A DNA stretch of 64,000 nt from DASZFV01 sp035549075 (GTDB taxonomy: Bacteria > Myxococcota_A > Polyangia > Fen-1088). The notes beneath the pieces were generated by a model. The model was given only the letters and a program-made list of their open reading frames with translations. It was not told where the DNA came from and searched no databases. Position 1 is the stretch's first letter, and each line of letters opens with the position of its first letter. Made by a program: the position numbers and the translations under genes. The stretch covers positions 1-64,000 of the forward strand of contig DASZRT010000082.1 of assembly GCA_035549075.1 (NCBI GenBank), given 5' to 3'. Of the stretch, positions 1 through 8,117 are shown in pieces.

Positions 1-1359
1 GCGCATACCATCTCGATGAACTTCTTGGTCTACGCGCTCGGGATGTTCGGCTTCTTCGTGTGCGGCTTCGCGCTGATGTGCGGCGGCATGAACGGCACGA
101 ACATCGGAGGGCCCGGGAGCCTCGGCGGCGTGCCGACGCTGAACCATATGTTCGCCGTCGGCTCGTCCGTCGCGGGCGACCACGGCTGGGGCCTCTTCGG
201 AACGACCGGCTTCTTCCTGACCGGTGCCGGCTACGACTCGGCCGCGATCGTCCTCTTCCTGTTCATGATGGTCTTCATGGACACGACCGCGACCATCGTC
301 ACGGGCGCCTGTGCGGAACGCTGGAGCTTCAAGAGCTTCTTCCTCTTCAGCATCCTCGTCGGCGGGCTCATCTATCCGGTCTTCGGCTGCTGGGTTTGGG
401 GCGGCGGCTGGCTCGCGCAGCTCGGATATCGCATGGGCCTCGGCCACGGCGCCGTCGATTACGCCGGCTCGGGCGTGGTGCACCTTCAGGGCGGAGCGCT
501 CGCGCTCATCACGGCCATCATGATCGGCCCGCGCATCGGTAAATACGGCAAGGACGGCAAGGTCAATCCGATCCTCGCTCACGACATACCGATGGTGCAG
601 ATCGGGACGTTCATCCTCGCCTTCGGCTGGTTCGGCTTCAACGCCGGCAGCTCGCTCGCGGGCGCGGACGGCCGCATCGGCATCGTGGCGGCCAACACCA
701 TGATCGCCGGCATGTCGGCGACGCTCAGCGGCGTCCTCTACATGTGGGTGCGCTACGGCAAGCCCGACCCGAGCATGATGTGCAACAGCATGCTGGCGGG
801 TCTCGTCGCCATCACGTCGCCCTGCGCGTTCGTCACACCGGTGGGCGCGTTCATCATCGGCGCCGTCGCCGGCGTGCTGGTCGTCGTGAGCGTCTTCTTC
901 TTCGACAAGATCAAGGTCGACGACCCGGTCGGCGCCATCAGCGTCCACGGTGTCAACGGCGCCTGGGGCGTCCTCGCCGTCGGGCTCTTCGCCGACGGCA
1001 GCTACGGCCAGGGCTGGAACGGCGTCGGCGCGACGGAGTACATCGGCACGAAGGGCGCGTCGCTCATGGGCGTCACGGGCATCTTCTACGGTGACTCGAA
1101 GCAGATCATCGCGCAGCTCGTCGAGGTCGTCGCCGGCGCGGGCTGGAACATCGTCGTGGGCGGCATCGCCTTCTACGTCATCGGCAAGCTGCTCGGCTCG
1201 AACCGCGTGTCGGCCGAGGTCGAGATCGCGGGCCTCGACATCCCGGAGATGGGCATGGCCGGTTACCCCGAGTTCGTCGCGCCGATGCCCGTCGAGTCGG
1301 TGCCGGCCTCCGAGGTCGCGGCCGCGAAGGCGGCCATCCCGGCGCTCGCCAACAGCTAG
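1..1359 (+). CDS. amt: Ammonium transporter (Amt family), 5' end cut off
   Basis: Inner-membrane Amt/Rh-family channel for ammonium. The reading frame is open from base 1, so the true start, and roughly the first 80-100 residues judged by the second Amt at 10139-11884, lie outside the window. The family's two pore histidines are recognisable in the segments GSGVVHLQGG and ISVHGVNGAWG, and the C-terminal tail carries the usual AGLDIPEMGMAGY-type motif that precedes the cytoplasmic end. The gene ends 32 bases before a strong terminator. No PII gene is visible beside it. It is paralogous to, but clearly diverged from, the second Amt. Confidence 0.93.
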   Translation, partial: AHTISMNFLVYALGMFGFFVCGFALMCGGMNGTNIGGPGSLGGVPTLNHMFAVGSSVAGDHGWGLFGTTGFFLTGAGYDSAAIVLFLFMMVFMDTTATIVTGACAERWSFKSFFLFSILVGGLIYPVFGCWVWGGGWLAQLGYRMGLGHGAVDYAGSGVVHLQGGALALITAIMIGPRIGKYGKDGKVNPILAHDIPMVQIGTFILAFGWFGFNAGSSLAGADGRIGIVAANTMIAGMSATLSGVLYMWVRYGKPDPSMMCNSMLAGLVAITSPCAFVTPVGAFIIGAVAGVLVVVSVFFFDKIKVDDPVGAISVHGVNGAWGVLAVGLFADGSYGQGWNGVGATEYIGTKGASLMGVTGIFYGDSKQIIAQLVEVVAGAGWNIVVGGIAFYVIGKLLGSNRVSAEVEIAGLDIPEMGMAGYPEFVAPMPVESVPASEVAAAKAAIPALANS

Positions 1360-1391
1360 CCCCGATCATCATCGAGGGGAGCTAGCATACG

Positions 1392-1436
1392 GCCGGGTCG
1401 ACTCGTCGTCGTCGAGTCGACCCGGCTCTTCTTTTT
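1392..1436 (+). terminator. Rho-independent terminator after amt
   Basis: A perfect 14-base-pair stem (1392-1405 with 1413-1426) closes a 7-base loop and is followed by TCTTCTTTTT. It ends the ammonium transporter transcript and separates it from the antiporter gene that starts at 1461. Confidence 0.9.
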
Positions 1437-1460
1437 CCCAGAGGTTCAACGAGCGCTTTC

Positions 1461-2795
1461 ATGACCAGGACGCCACTGTGGGCCGTCATCCCGTTCCTCT
1501 TCTATCTGTTGGGGATCGCGTTCGTGCCGATCTTCTTCGGCCACTTCTGGGAGCGGAACCGCAACAAGCTGCTCGTCGCGGTGCTGTTCTCGATCCCGGT
1601 GCTGTTGCACCTCTGGGCGGTGCCGAGCGGCGGCGCGCTGCTCGGGCGCACGGCGCTCGACTACCTCTCGTTCATGGCGTTGCTCGCGGCGCTCTTCACG
1701 ATCTCCGGAGGGATCGTGCTGCGCGGCGCGCTCGTCGGCTCGCCGCTCGTCAACACGGCGTTCCTCGCCGTCGGCGCGCTCCTGGGCAGCGTCGTCGGCA
1801 CCACGGGGGCCTCGGTGCTGCTCATCAGACCGCTCCTGCGCGCCAACGAGCGTCGCGCCTCGGCCACGCACCTGGTCGTCTTCTTCATCTTCATCGTCTC
1901 GAACGGCGCCGGGCTGCTCACGCCCCTCGGCGATCCGCCGCTCTTTCTCGGCTTCCTCCGCGGCGTGCCGTTCACGTGGACGTTTCGGCTTCTTCCGCAG
2001 TGGGCCCTCGTCAACGGCGCCCTGCTCGCGATCTTCGCCGTCATCGATCGGGCTCAGTTCGAGCGCGAGCGGCGTTCGCCGCGCCGTCGCGTCAACACGC
2101 CCGCGCCCCTCGTCCTCGAGGCGTCGGGGCCGCTCCGCCTCGAGGGCAGCTTGAATCTGTTGTGGCTCGGCGGCCTGGTCGTGCTGGTCTTCCTCATCGG
2201 CTCGTTCGGCGAGCGTGCGCTGGGCGACGGGCCGCTACGCCCCGTCGTCCAGATCGCCGGTACCCTCGCGTTCGCCGCGCTCTCCTACAGGACGACGGAG
2301 GCCCGCGTCCATGAGATCAACCGCTTCTCATGGGGGCCGATCCTCGAGGTCGCCGCCGTGTTCGTCGGCGTCTTCGTCACGATGATCCCGGCGATGTCGT
2401 TTCTCGCCGAACGCGGCAGCTCGCTCGGCATCACCAAGCCCTGGCAGTTCTTCTGGGCTTCGGGCGCGCTGTCGAGCGTCCTCGACAACGCGCCCACCTA
2501 CCTGACCTTCGCCTCGCTCGCGACGGGCGTCGCCGATGGCGGCGCAGGCGTGTTGTCCGCCAGCAACCTCGGCGCGCTCGCGACGCATCCGGTAGGCGCG
2601 CAGCTCCTCACGGCGGTGTCGTGTGGCTCGGTGCTCATGGGCGCCGTCACCTACATGGGCAACGGGCCGAACTTCATGGTGAAGGCGATCGCCGAGCAGC
2701 ACCACGTTCGAACGCCGTCGTTCTTCGCCTACACGCTCTGGTCGTTCGCGATCCTCATCCCGCTCTTCGGAGTCGTGTCGCATGTCTTCTTCTGA
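1461..2795 (+). CDS. Putative Na+/H+ antiporter, CitMHS-like ion transporter family
   Basis: A 444-residue polytopic membrane protein with about 11-12 hydrophobic segments. The pattern with SNGAGLLTPLGDPPLFLGFL in the first half and a pseudo-symmetric SVLDNAPTYLTF plus MGNGPNFMVKA in the second half is that of the putative sodium:proton antiporter branch of the ion-transporter superfamily (NhaD/CitMHS-like). These repeated polar breaks in helices are expected to form the ion site. The substrate cannot be fixed from sequence; Na+/H+ exchange is inference. Its last 14 bases overlap the next gene, a universal stress protein, which suggests translational coupling and a stress or pH/ion-homeostasis role. 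Confidence 0.8.
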   Translation: MTRTPLWAVIPFLFYLLGIAFVPIFFGHFWERNRNKLLVAVLFSIPVLLHLWAVPSGGALLGRTALDYLSFMALLAALFTISGGIVLRGALVGSPLVNTAFLAVGALLGSVVGTTGASVLLIRPLLRANERRASATHLVVFFIFIVSNGAGLLTPLGDPPLFLGFLRGVPFTWTFRLLPQWALVNGALLAIFAVIDRAQFERERRSPRRRVNTPAPLVLEASGPLRLEGSLNLLWLGGLVVLVFLIGSFGERALGDGPLRPVVQIAGTLAFAALSYRTTEARVHEINRFSWGPILEVAAVFVGVFVTMIPAMSFLAERGSSLGITKPWQFFWASGALSSVLDNAPTYLTFASLATGVADGGAGVLSASNLGALATHPVGAQLLTAVSCGSVLMGAVTYMGNGPNFMVKAIAEQHHVRTPSFFAYTLWSFAILIPLFGVVSHVFF

Positions 2796-3636
2796 ATCGC
2801 CGGACGCCACCTTCCTCATCGGCCTCGACGACTCCGCGGGCACCGAGCGCGCGACCGAGGTCGCGATCGAGCTCGCGCGCGCCAAGGGAGCGACGCTCGT
2901 CGGCCTCACGATCGTCGACGAGCCCGACATCACCGCCGGCGCCGCCATGGGCATCGGCGGCAGCAGCTTCAAGCAGGACCGCGACAAGGCCCTCATCGAG
3001 GACGCGCACCGCCGCGCGCGCGAGTTCGAGGCGCTGTTCCTCGAACGATGCGGCAAGGCGGGGATGCCGGCGCGCGTCCTCGAGATCACGGGACGGCCCG
3101 CCGACGCCATCCTGAGCGAGATGGAGCACCACGATCTCCTGCTGCTGGGCCGCGACGCGAACTTTCGCTTCGAGACCGAGGCCTCGGACAAGCGGACGTG
3201 GGACGTCGTCGTCCACCGCGCGACGAAGCCCGTCATCATCGTCCCCGAAGAGCCGGCGCCGCCGACGCGCGCCGCCGTCGTCGCCTACGACGGCAGCATC
3301 GCCGCCAAGCGCGCGTTGCAGGCGTTCGCGGCGAGCGGCCTCGCGGGCGATCGCCCCCTCCACGTCGTGACCGTCAACGCGAGCGGCGCCATCGCGTGGG
3401 AGGTCGCGACCGAGGCCGTCGAGGCGCTGAAGGTCCTCGGCGTCGCGGCGCAGCTGCACAACGTCGTCTCCGTGTTGCCGCTCGCCGAGGCGCTGCTCCA
3501 GACGGCGGTCAAGTTGGGCGCCGACTTCATCGTCATGGGGGCCTTCGCCCACTCGCGGCTGCGCCACCTCTTCCGCGGCTCCGTCACGCAGCAGCTGGTC
3601 GAGAAGACGACGATCCCGCTCTTTCTCACCCACTGA
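2782..3636 (+). CDS. Universal stress protein, tandem UspA domains
   Basis: A 284-residue soluble protein made of two UspA-like domains: residues about 8-155 begin FLIGLDDSAGTERATEVA, and residues about 165-284 begin AAVVAYDGSIAAKRALQAFA. The C-terminal half ends with the nucleotide-loop pattern GAFAHSRLRHLFRGSVTQQL, close to the ATP-binding G-x2-G-x9-G(S/T) signature; the N-terminal copy is less conserved there. The start lies inside the end of the antiporter gene (14-base overlap), so the two are probably one transcription unit. It ends seven bases before the convergent NtrC-type regulator. Confidence 0.88.
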   Translation: MSSSESPDATFLIGLDDSAGTERATEVAIELARAKGATLVGLTIVDEPDITAGAAMGIGGSSFKQDRDKALIEDAHRRAREFEALFLERCGKAGMPARVLEITGRPADAILSEMEHHDLLLLGRDANFRFETEASDKRTWDVVVHRATKPVIIVPEEPAPPTRAAVVAYDGSIAAKRALQAFAASGLAGDRPLHVVTVNASGAIAWEVATEAVEALKVLGVAAQLHNVVSVLPLAEALLQTAVKLGADFIVMGAFAHSRLRHLFRGSVTQQLVEKTTIPLFLTH

Positions 3637-3643
3637 AGCCGCG

Positions 3644-4999
3644 TCAGCGCCGGCGTTGCCGCGATCGCCAGCGGTAGATCGTCGACACGTCGATGCCGAG
3701 GATGGCCGCGGCGTCGGCCTTGTTCCCGCGCGCCTGCCGGAGCACGGCGTCGACGTAGCGGGTCTCGAGATCCTCGAGGCTGAGGTGCGCGGCCGCGAGC
3801 GCGTCCGTGGGGTCGCGCAGCGACAACGGCGTGAGCGCGGTCCGAACGGCGTCGGCGTCGATCTCCGAGCGCGTCGTCGTGACGACGAGGCGTTGGATGA
3901 CGTTCTCGAGCTCGCGCACATTGCCCGGCCAGTCGTGCTCCTCGACGACGCGGAGAGCGTCGGACGAGAGCCGGCGCCGCGTCGAATCCTTGTAGCGTTC
4001 CTGGGCCCTCGTGAGGAAGTGCTCGACGAGCCCCGCGATGTCCTCGCGCCGTTCGCGCAGCGGCACCATGCGCACGGGGATGACGTCGAGCCGGAAGAAG
4101 AGGTCTTCGCGAAACGTCCGCACGCGAACGAGATCGGCCAGATCGGCGTGCGTCGAGGCGATGCAGCGCACGTCGACGGTGTGTGGCTCGTCGCCGCCCA
4201 CGGCCCGGATCTCGCCCGACTCGAGCACGCGCAGCAGCTTGCCCTGAAGAGCCAGTGGTAAGTCGGCGACCTCGTCGAGGAAGATCGTGCCGCCGTCGGC
4301 CTCGGCGAAGAGCCCGCGGCGCGCCGACGCGCCTGGGAGCGCGCCGACGGCCTGGCCAAAGAGCTCGCTCTCGAGCACGCGCTCGGGCAGCGCGGCGCAG
4401 CTCACGGTGACGAACGGGGCGTCGCGCCGGTCGCTCTCGAAGTGGATCGCACGCGCGACGAGCTCCTTGCCGGTGCCCGTCTCACCCGTGATGAGCACGG
4501 GGCTCGAGGTCCGAGCGACGCGCTCGACGAGAGCCGCGAGCTCGCGCATGGCGGCGCTCGCGCCCACGAGGCCTCGCGCCGCGAAACGTTCACGCGTCGC
4601 CGTGCGCAGCTCGCGGCCCTCGTTCCGCGTGCGGCGGTCGGCGACGGCGCGCTCGAGGAACGTCCGGACGGTCGCCATCTTGAACGGCTTCGTGACGTAG
4701 TTGTAGGCGCCTCGCTGGATGGCGTCGACGGCGCTTTCGACCGAGCCGAACGCCGTCATGAGGACGACGGGCGTCTTCTCGTCGGCGCGGCGGATGCCTT
4801 CGAGCACGTCGATGCCGTCGGTGCCCTTCATGCGAAGGTCGGTGAGCACGACGTCGACGGGTTCTCGCTCGAAGCGTTCGATGGCCTCGGCGCCGCCGTG
4901 CGCGGTCTCGACGCTCCAGCCGTGGTCGCCAAGGTAGCGCGACAGCGTCGCGACCATCTCGGGGCTGTCGTCGACGACGAGGACACTGGGGTTAGGCAA
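3644..4999 (-). CDS. NtrC-type response regulator 1 (REC-AAA+-HTH) with altered GAFTGA loop
   Basis: A 451-residue regulator. The receiver domain (residues 1-120) has phospho-acceptor Asp54 and Lys104. The AAA+ domain (about 143-375) has Walker A GETGTGKE at 172-179 and Walker B FLDEVADLP. The Fis-like helix-turn-helix is at the C-terminus (NKADAAAILGIDVSTIYRW). The sigma-54 contact loop reads GALPGA at 219-224 instead of GAFTGA, so sigma-54 activation is uncertain. It starts with TTG, 7 bases after a GAGG Shine-Dalgarno, and overlaps the end of the kinase gene by 8 bases, which argues for translational coupling with that kinase. Confidence 0.92.
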   Translation of the reverse strand: MPNPSVLVVDDSPEMVATLSRYLGDHGWSVETAHGGAEAIERFEREPVDVVLTDLRMKGTDGIDVLEGIRRADEKTPVVLMTAFGSVESAVDAIQRGAYNYVTKPFKMATVRTFLERAVADRRTRNEGRELRTATRERFAARGLVGASAAMRELAALVERVARTSSPVLITGETGTGKELVARAIHFESDRRDAPFVTVSCAALPERVLESELFGQAVGALPGASARRGLFAEADGGTIFLDEVADLPLALQGKLLRVLESGEIRAVGGDEPHTVDVRCIASTHADLADLVRVRTFREDLFFRLDVIPVRMVPLRERREDIAGLVEHFLTRAQERYKDSTRRRLSSDALRVVEEHDWPGNVRELENVIQRLVVTTTRSEIDADAVRTALTPLSLRDPTDALAAAHLSLEDLETRYVDAVLRQARGNKADAAAILGIDVSTIYRWRSRQRRR

Positions 5000-6731
5000 C
5001 TTGGTTCCTCACTTGTTCCGTCATTTTTTCGTGCTCGCGCGCGATGGGCCAGATGACGACGACGGCCGTCCCGACGCCGATGGCGCTGCGGATCGCGACC
5101 TCGCCGCGGTGGCTGCGGACGATTTGTGCCACGATCGCCAGGCCCAGGCCCGTGCCTTCGCCGCGCTTCTTCGTCGTGAAGTAAGGATCGAAGACCGCGT
5201 TGAGGTGATGGGGGGGGATGCCGCCGCCTCGGTCGACCACCTCGAAGCGCAAGCTATGAGGATGGATGCCGTCGCGGCGCGCCGTCACGCGCACGCCGCT
5301 GCCGGATCGCGACGCGTCGCAGGCGTTCATGAGCAGGTTGACGAGCACCTGCTCGAACTGGTCGGCCGCGGCGGCGAGCGGCGGCAGCTCGGCCGGCACG
5401 TCGACGTCGACGAGCACGCGCCGCGCCGCGAGCCGCCACTCGAGCAGCTCGAGGGCGCGCGCGACGGCGGCGCGCGGATCGGTGCGCCCCACGGTCGCCG
5501 GTTGCTCGCGCGAGAACTCGAGCACCTGGCGGATCGTCGACGAGACGCGGTCGATCTCGCCGACGATCGCCCGCAGATCCTCCTCGTCGCGGCTCTCGGT
5601 CGGCCGCTCGAGCATGTGCTCGGCGCGCCCGCGCACGACGGCGAGCGGCGTCCCGATCTCGTGCGCGATGCCCGCCGACAAGACGCCCACCGTGACGAGC
5701 TTCTCGGCGCGCACGAGCTGCCGTTGCAGGCGCGCGACCTGCTCGGCGGCCTGGAGCTGACCCCGGAGCGCGGCCGCCTGCGCGTGCTGGCGGAGGATGA
5801 GCACGCCGATCGCGAGGATGACGACGGCGACACCCGCGACGGTCGCGACGAGCTGCCACAAGATCGCGCGCTGCCGATGATCGAGATCGTCCGCCGGCGC
5901 GATGGACGCCACCGACCACGCGCCGAGCGCCGACTCGGCGCGCGGCGCGACGCCGACGATGGCGCGGGCCGGGAGGCCGAGTCGGGCGACGCGGGGATCG
6001 GCGACGACGGACTCGCCGCGCGTGCCGGTGTCGATCGTCGCGAGGATCGCCGCGGCTCCGGGCGATCCCGGGGGAACGAGGCGGCAGCGCTGCCGCTGTT
6101 CGCAGCCGATCCAGGCCGCGCCGTTCGGATCGACGAGCACGAGACCGCCCGCGTCGGTCGGCCGGCGCGAGATCGACTCGAGCATCATCGCCGCGTCCGA
6201 CGAGACGACGACGGCCTCGCCGGCGCCGTCGGCGGCCGCATGCAGGTAAAAGGCGCGTCCGCCGCCGAGCGACAACGGCCCCGAACGCGCGGTGCCGCCA
6301 TCCGTCGCGGCTTCGGCCGCGAGACGCTCACTCGCGGCCACGAGCGCGGGCGCGATGGCGACAGGATCCTCGGTGGGGTCGACGGCGACGAGGGGCCGCC
6401 GTCCCGCGTGGAACAGTGCGATCGTGCGGTAGTGCGGGACGACCGTCGCCAGGGCCTCGAAGGCGTGCAGAATCGCGTCGTCCTGCGCGCGCTCGGCGAT
6501 GGGCGCGCTGCGCGTCGAGGTCGCGAGCGTCGCGAGCAGCCGCGTGTCGCGGTCGAACGAGTCGAGCGCCCCGCGCAAAGACGAGGCGGTGTCTTGGGCG
6601 AAACGGCTCTGCGTGCCGCGGAGATCCCGCAGCGCCGAGCGGTTCGCACGTCGCATGGTCCAAAGCGAAACCGCGAGGACCGCCGCGACGAGCGCAACCA
6701 TGATCCCGACCAAGGGAGCGCGGTTCACCAC
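4992..6731 (-). CDS. Membrane sensor histidine kinase 1
   Basis: A 579-residue kinase with a transmembrane helix at about 7-25, a large extracytoplasmic sensor region, and a second helix at about 288-314. The DHp domain carries the phosphorylated His357 in the H-box AGIAHEIGTPLAVV, and the ATPase domain has the N-box VLVNLLMNACDAS, then VVDRGGGIPP and GEGTGLGLAIV. The sensor region contains a Cys-x5-Cys pair (GCEQRQRC). It is the first gene of a kinase-regulator pair and is a clear paralogue of the kinase at 13788-15464: the segment YRTI falls at residue 101 in both. The start is one of two adjacent GTG codons. Confidence 0.92.
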   Translation of the reverse strand: MVNRAPLVGIMVALVAAVLAVSLWTMRRANRSALRDLRGTQSRFAQDTASSLRGALDSFDRDTRLLATLATSTRSAPIAERAQDDAILHAFEALATVVPHYRTIALFHAGRRPLVAVDPTEDPVAIAPALVAASERLAAEAATDGGTARSGPLSLGGGRAFYLHAAADGAGEAVVVSSDAAMMLESISRRPTDAGGLVLVDPNGAAWIGCEQRQRCRLVPPGSPGAAAILATIDTGTRGESVVADPRVARLGLPARAIVGVAPRAESALGAWSVASIAPADDLDHRQRAILWQLVATVAGVAVVILAIGVLILRQHAQAAALRGQLQAAEQVARLQRQLVRAEKLVTVGVLSAGIAHEIGTPLAVVRGRAEHMLERPTESRDEEDLRAIVGEIDRVSSTIRQVLEFSREQPATVGRTDPRAAVARALELLEWRLAARRVLVDVDVPAELPPLAAAADQFEQVLVNLLMNACDASRSGSGVRVTARRDGIHPHSLRFEVVDRGGGIPPHHLNAVFDPYFTTKKRGEGTGLGLAIVAQIVRSHRGEVAIRSAIGVGTAVVVIWPIAREHEKMTEQVRNQVA

Positions 6732-6799
6732 CGGAGTCTACCGCTCCGGCCCGGCGCGGAACCTCGGACACACGGGCGTTCGTCGATAGTTACCACGTC

Positions 6800-6829
6800 T
6801 TATCAGCTCGGAAACCTGCCGTTCATAAT
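6800..6829 (+). promoter_or_regulatory. Possible sigma-70-type promoter
   Basis: TTATCA at 6800-6805 and CATAAT at 6824-6829 are separated by 18 bases in a locally AT-richer stretch between divergent genes. A start site near 6836 would exclude the TTG at 6829 and favour the ATG at 6853 as start of the following gene. The assignment rests on similarity to the consensus only. Confidence 0.4.
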
Positions 6830-6852
6830 TGCCTCGTATTCTGCGATTCGAG

Positions 6853-8109
6853 ATGCACGACCGCGCCTCCGCCCCGTACCCGCGCCCCATGGGGATCGTC
6901 GTGCCCGCGCTGCTCGTCGAGGCGGGCTGTCCCGTCGAGCCGGGCCGCCGGTCGACCGAGGCGTCTCGGTCCGCCGCAGCCGCCGAGACGATCAAGTGGG
7001 TGACCGCGACGTGGCGCCGGCTGCCCGACGTCGTCCTCGACGCGGCGCTGCCGGACCCCGGTACGATCCTGAAGACATGGCCCGTGGGCGCGCGCACGCG
7101 CGGCGCGCTCGCTCGGCTCGGCACGGCCGGCCTCGCGGAAACGTGGCGCGTCCGCGATCTCTTGGGCGTGTCCCGCCTCGGCCCGGTGGCGCTGGTCGAC
7201 CTGCTCGCGGCCCGCGAAGAGAAAGTACGCCTCGACGACCTGAAGGCCCAGGCCGCCGTCATGCGCCGTCCGCTGCTCGCAACGCCCCACGCCCCGCTCG
7301 CGAGCCGCCTCGACGACATCGCGGCGCTCGTCCACGGCCGCCTGCCGCTTCGGCCCGAGGAGCTCGGCGCGCTCGTCGTCGACGCCGGGCTCTCGCGCGC
7401 GCCCCTCGGTCTCGACGACGTCATGCGGCTGTTCCGCGAGCGGCGCGTGCCGCTCCCGTTCCGTGTCGTGCGCCGCGGCGGCGCGCGCGTCCTGGTCGCG
7501 CCCTCGGCGCTCGCCTCGGCCGAGGCGCTCGTGACGACGGCGTCGAGCTTCGTCTTTCACTGGGGCCTGTGCCCGATCGTGTCGGTCGTCGATCGCCTGC
7601 GGTCGTCGGCGGCCGACGAGCTCGGCGCGAGCGCAGCCGCGCGCGTGCTCGCGACGCTGCCGCGCTTCCGCTGGCTCGACGAGGCCTCGGGCTGGTTCTC
7701 GTTCGTGGGCACGACCACGCGCGCGAGCGTCGCGATCCGCAAGGTCTTCTCCGTCGTCGACCGCGTCTCGATCCGCGAGCTCACGCTCGCGATCGGCAAG
7801 CGCGTGAGCGCGCTCGCGACGGCGCCGCGGGCCGCCGTCGAAAAGTACCTGGCCGAGGTCGCCGGTTGCTCCATCGAGGGTGACTGGGTGCGACCGCGGC
7901 GGCCCTTCGCCGCGAAGCCGCTCGTCGCGAGTGAGCGCACCATCGTCGAGTTGCTGCGCGCCGCGGGCGGCCGCCTCAAGCTCGAGGCGCTGCGAAGCGC
8001 CGCCGTCGGAGCGGGCGTCAAGCTCGCGGCCGTGCGCCACTTCCTTCGCACGTCGCCGCTCGTGCTCGCGGGGCGCCGCGACGTTCGCCTCGTCGGCGCC
8101 TTCGCTTAA
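6853..8109 (+). CDS. Uncharacterised helix-hairpin-helix / winged-helix protein
   Basis: I do not recognise a named family for the whole 418-residue protein. A segment at about residues 55-105 (WPVGARTRGALARLGTAGLA followed by a VRDLLGVSRLG stretch) reads like the helix-hairpin-helix of the RNA polymerase alpha-subunit C-terminal domain. The rest looks like two or three winged-helix modules, one with the pattern RASVAIRKVFSVVDRVSIRE, and a last one at about residues 350-410. This suggests a DNA-binding, transcription-associated protein resembling sigma-factor-like HTH proteins. The ATG start is preferred over an in-frame TTG at 6829 that would lie inside the putative promoter. It runs divergently from kinase 1 and ends 8 bases from kup. 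Confidence 0.7.
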   Translation: MHDRASAPYPRPMGIVVPALLVEAGCPVEPGRRSTEASRSAAAAETIKWVTATWRRLPDVVLDAALPDPGTILKTWPVGARTRGALARLGTAGLAETWRVRDLLGVSRLGPVALVDLLAAREEKVRLDDLKAQAAVMRRPLLATPHAPLASRLDDIAALVHGRLPLRPEELGALVVDAGLSRAPLGLDDVMRLFRERRVPLPFRVVRRGGARVLVAPSALASAEALVTTASSFVFHWGLCPIVSVVDRLRSSAADELGASAAARVLATLPRFRWLDEASGWFSFVGTTTRASVAIRKVFSVVDRVSIRELTLAIGKRVSALATAPRAAVEKYLAEVAGCSIEGDWVRPRRPFAAKPLVASERTIVELLRAAGGRLKLEALRSAAVGAGVKLAAVRHFLRTSPLVLAGRRDVRLVGAFA

Positions 8110-8117
8110 CAGATACC

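Noticed and set aside
6829..6852. TTG start eight codons upstream of the helix-hairpin-helix protein
   Set aside because: It overlaps the possible -10 box and has no Shine-Dalgarno.
5001..7883. Very long open frames opposite to annotated genes (for example 960 codons here, 1385 codons at 17069-21226)
   Set aside because: High GC suppresses stop codons; the products are Arg/Ala-rich low-complexity shadows of the real genes on the other strand.
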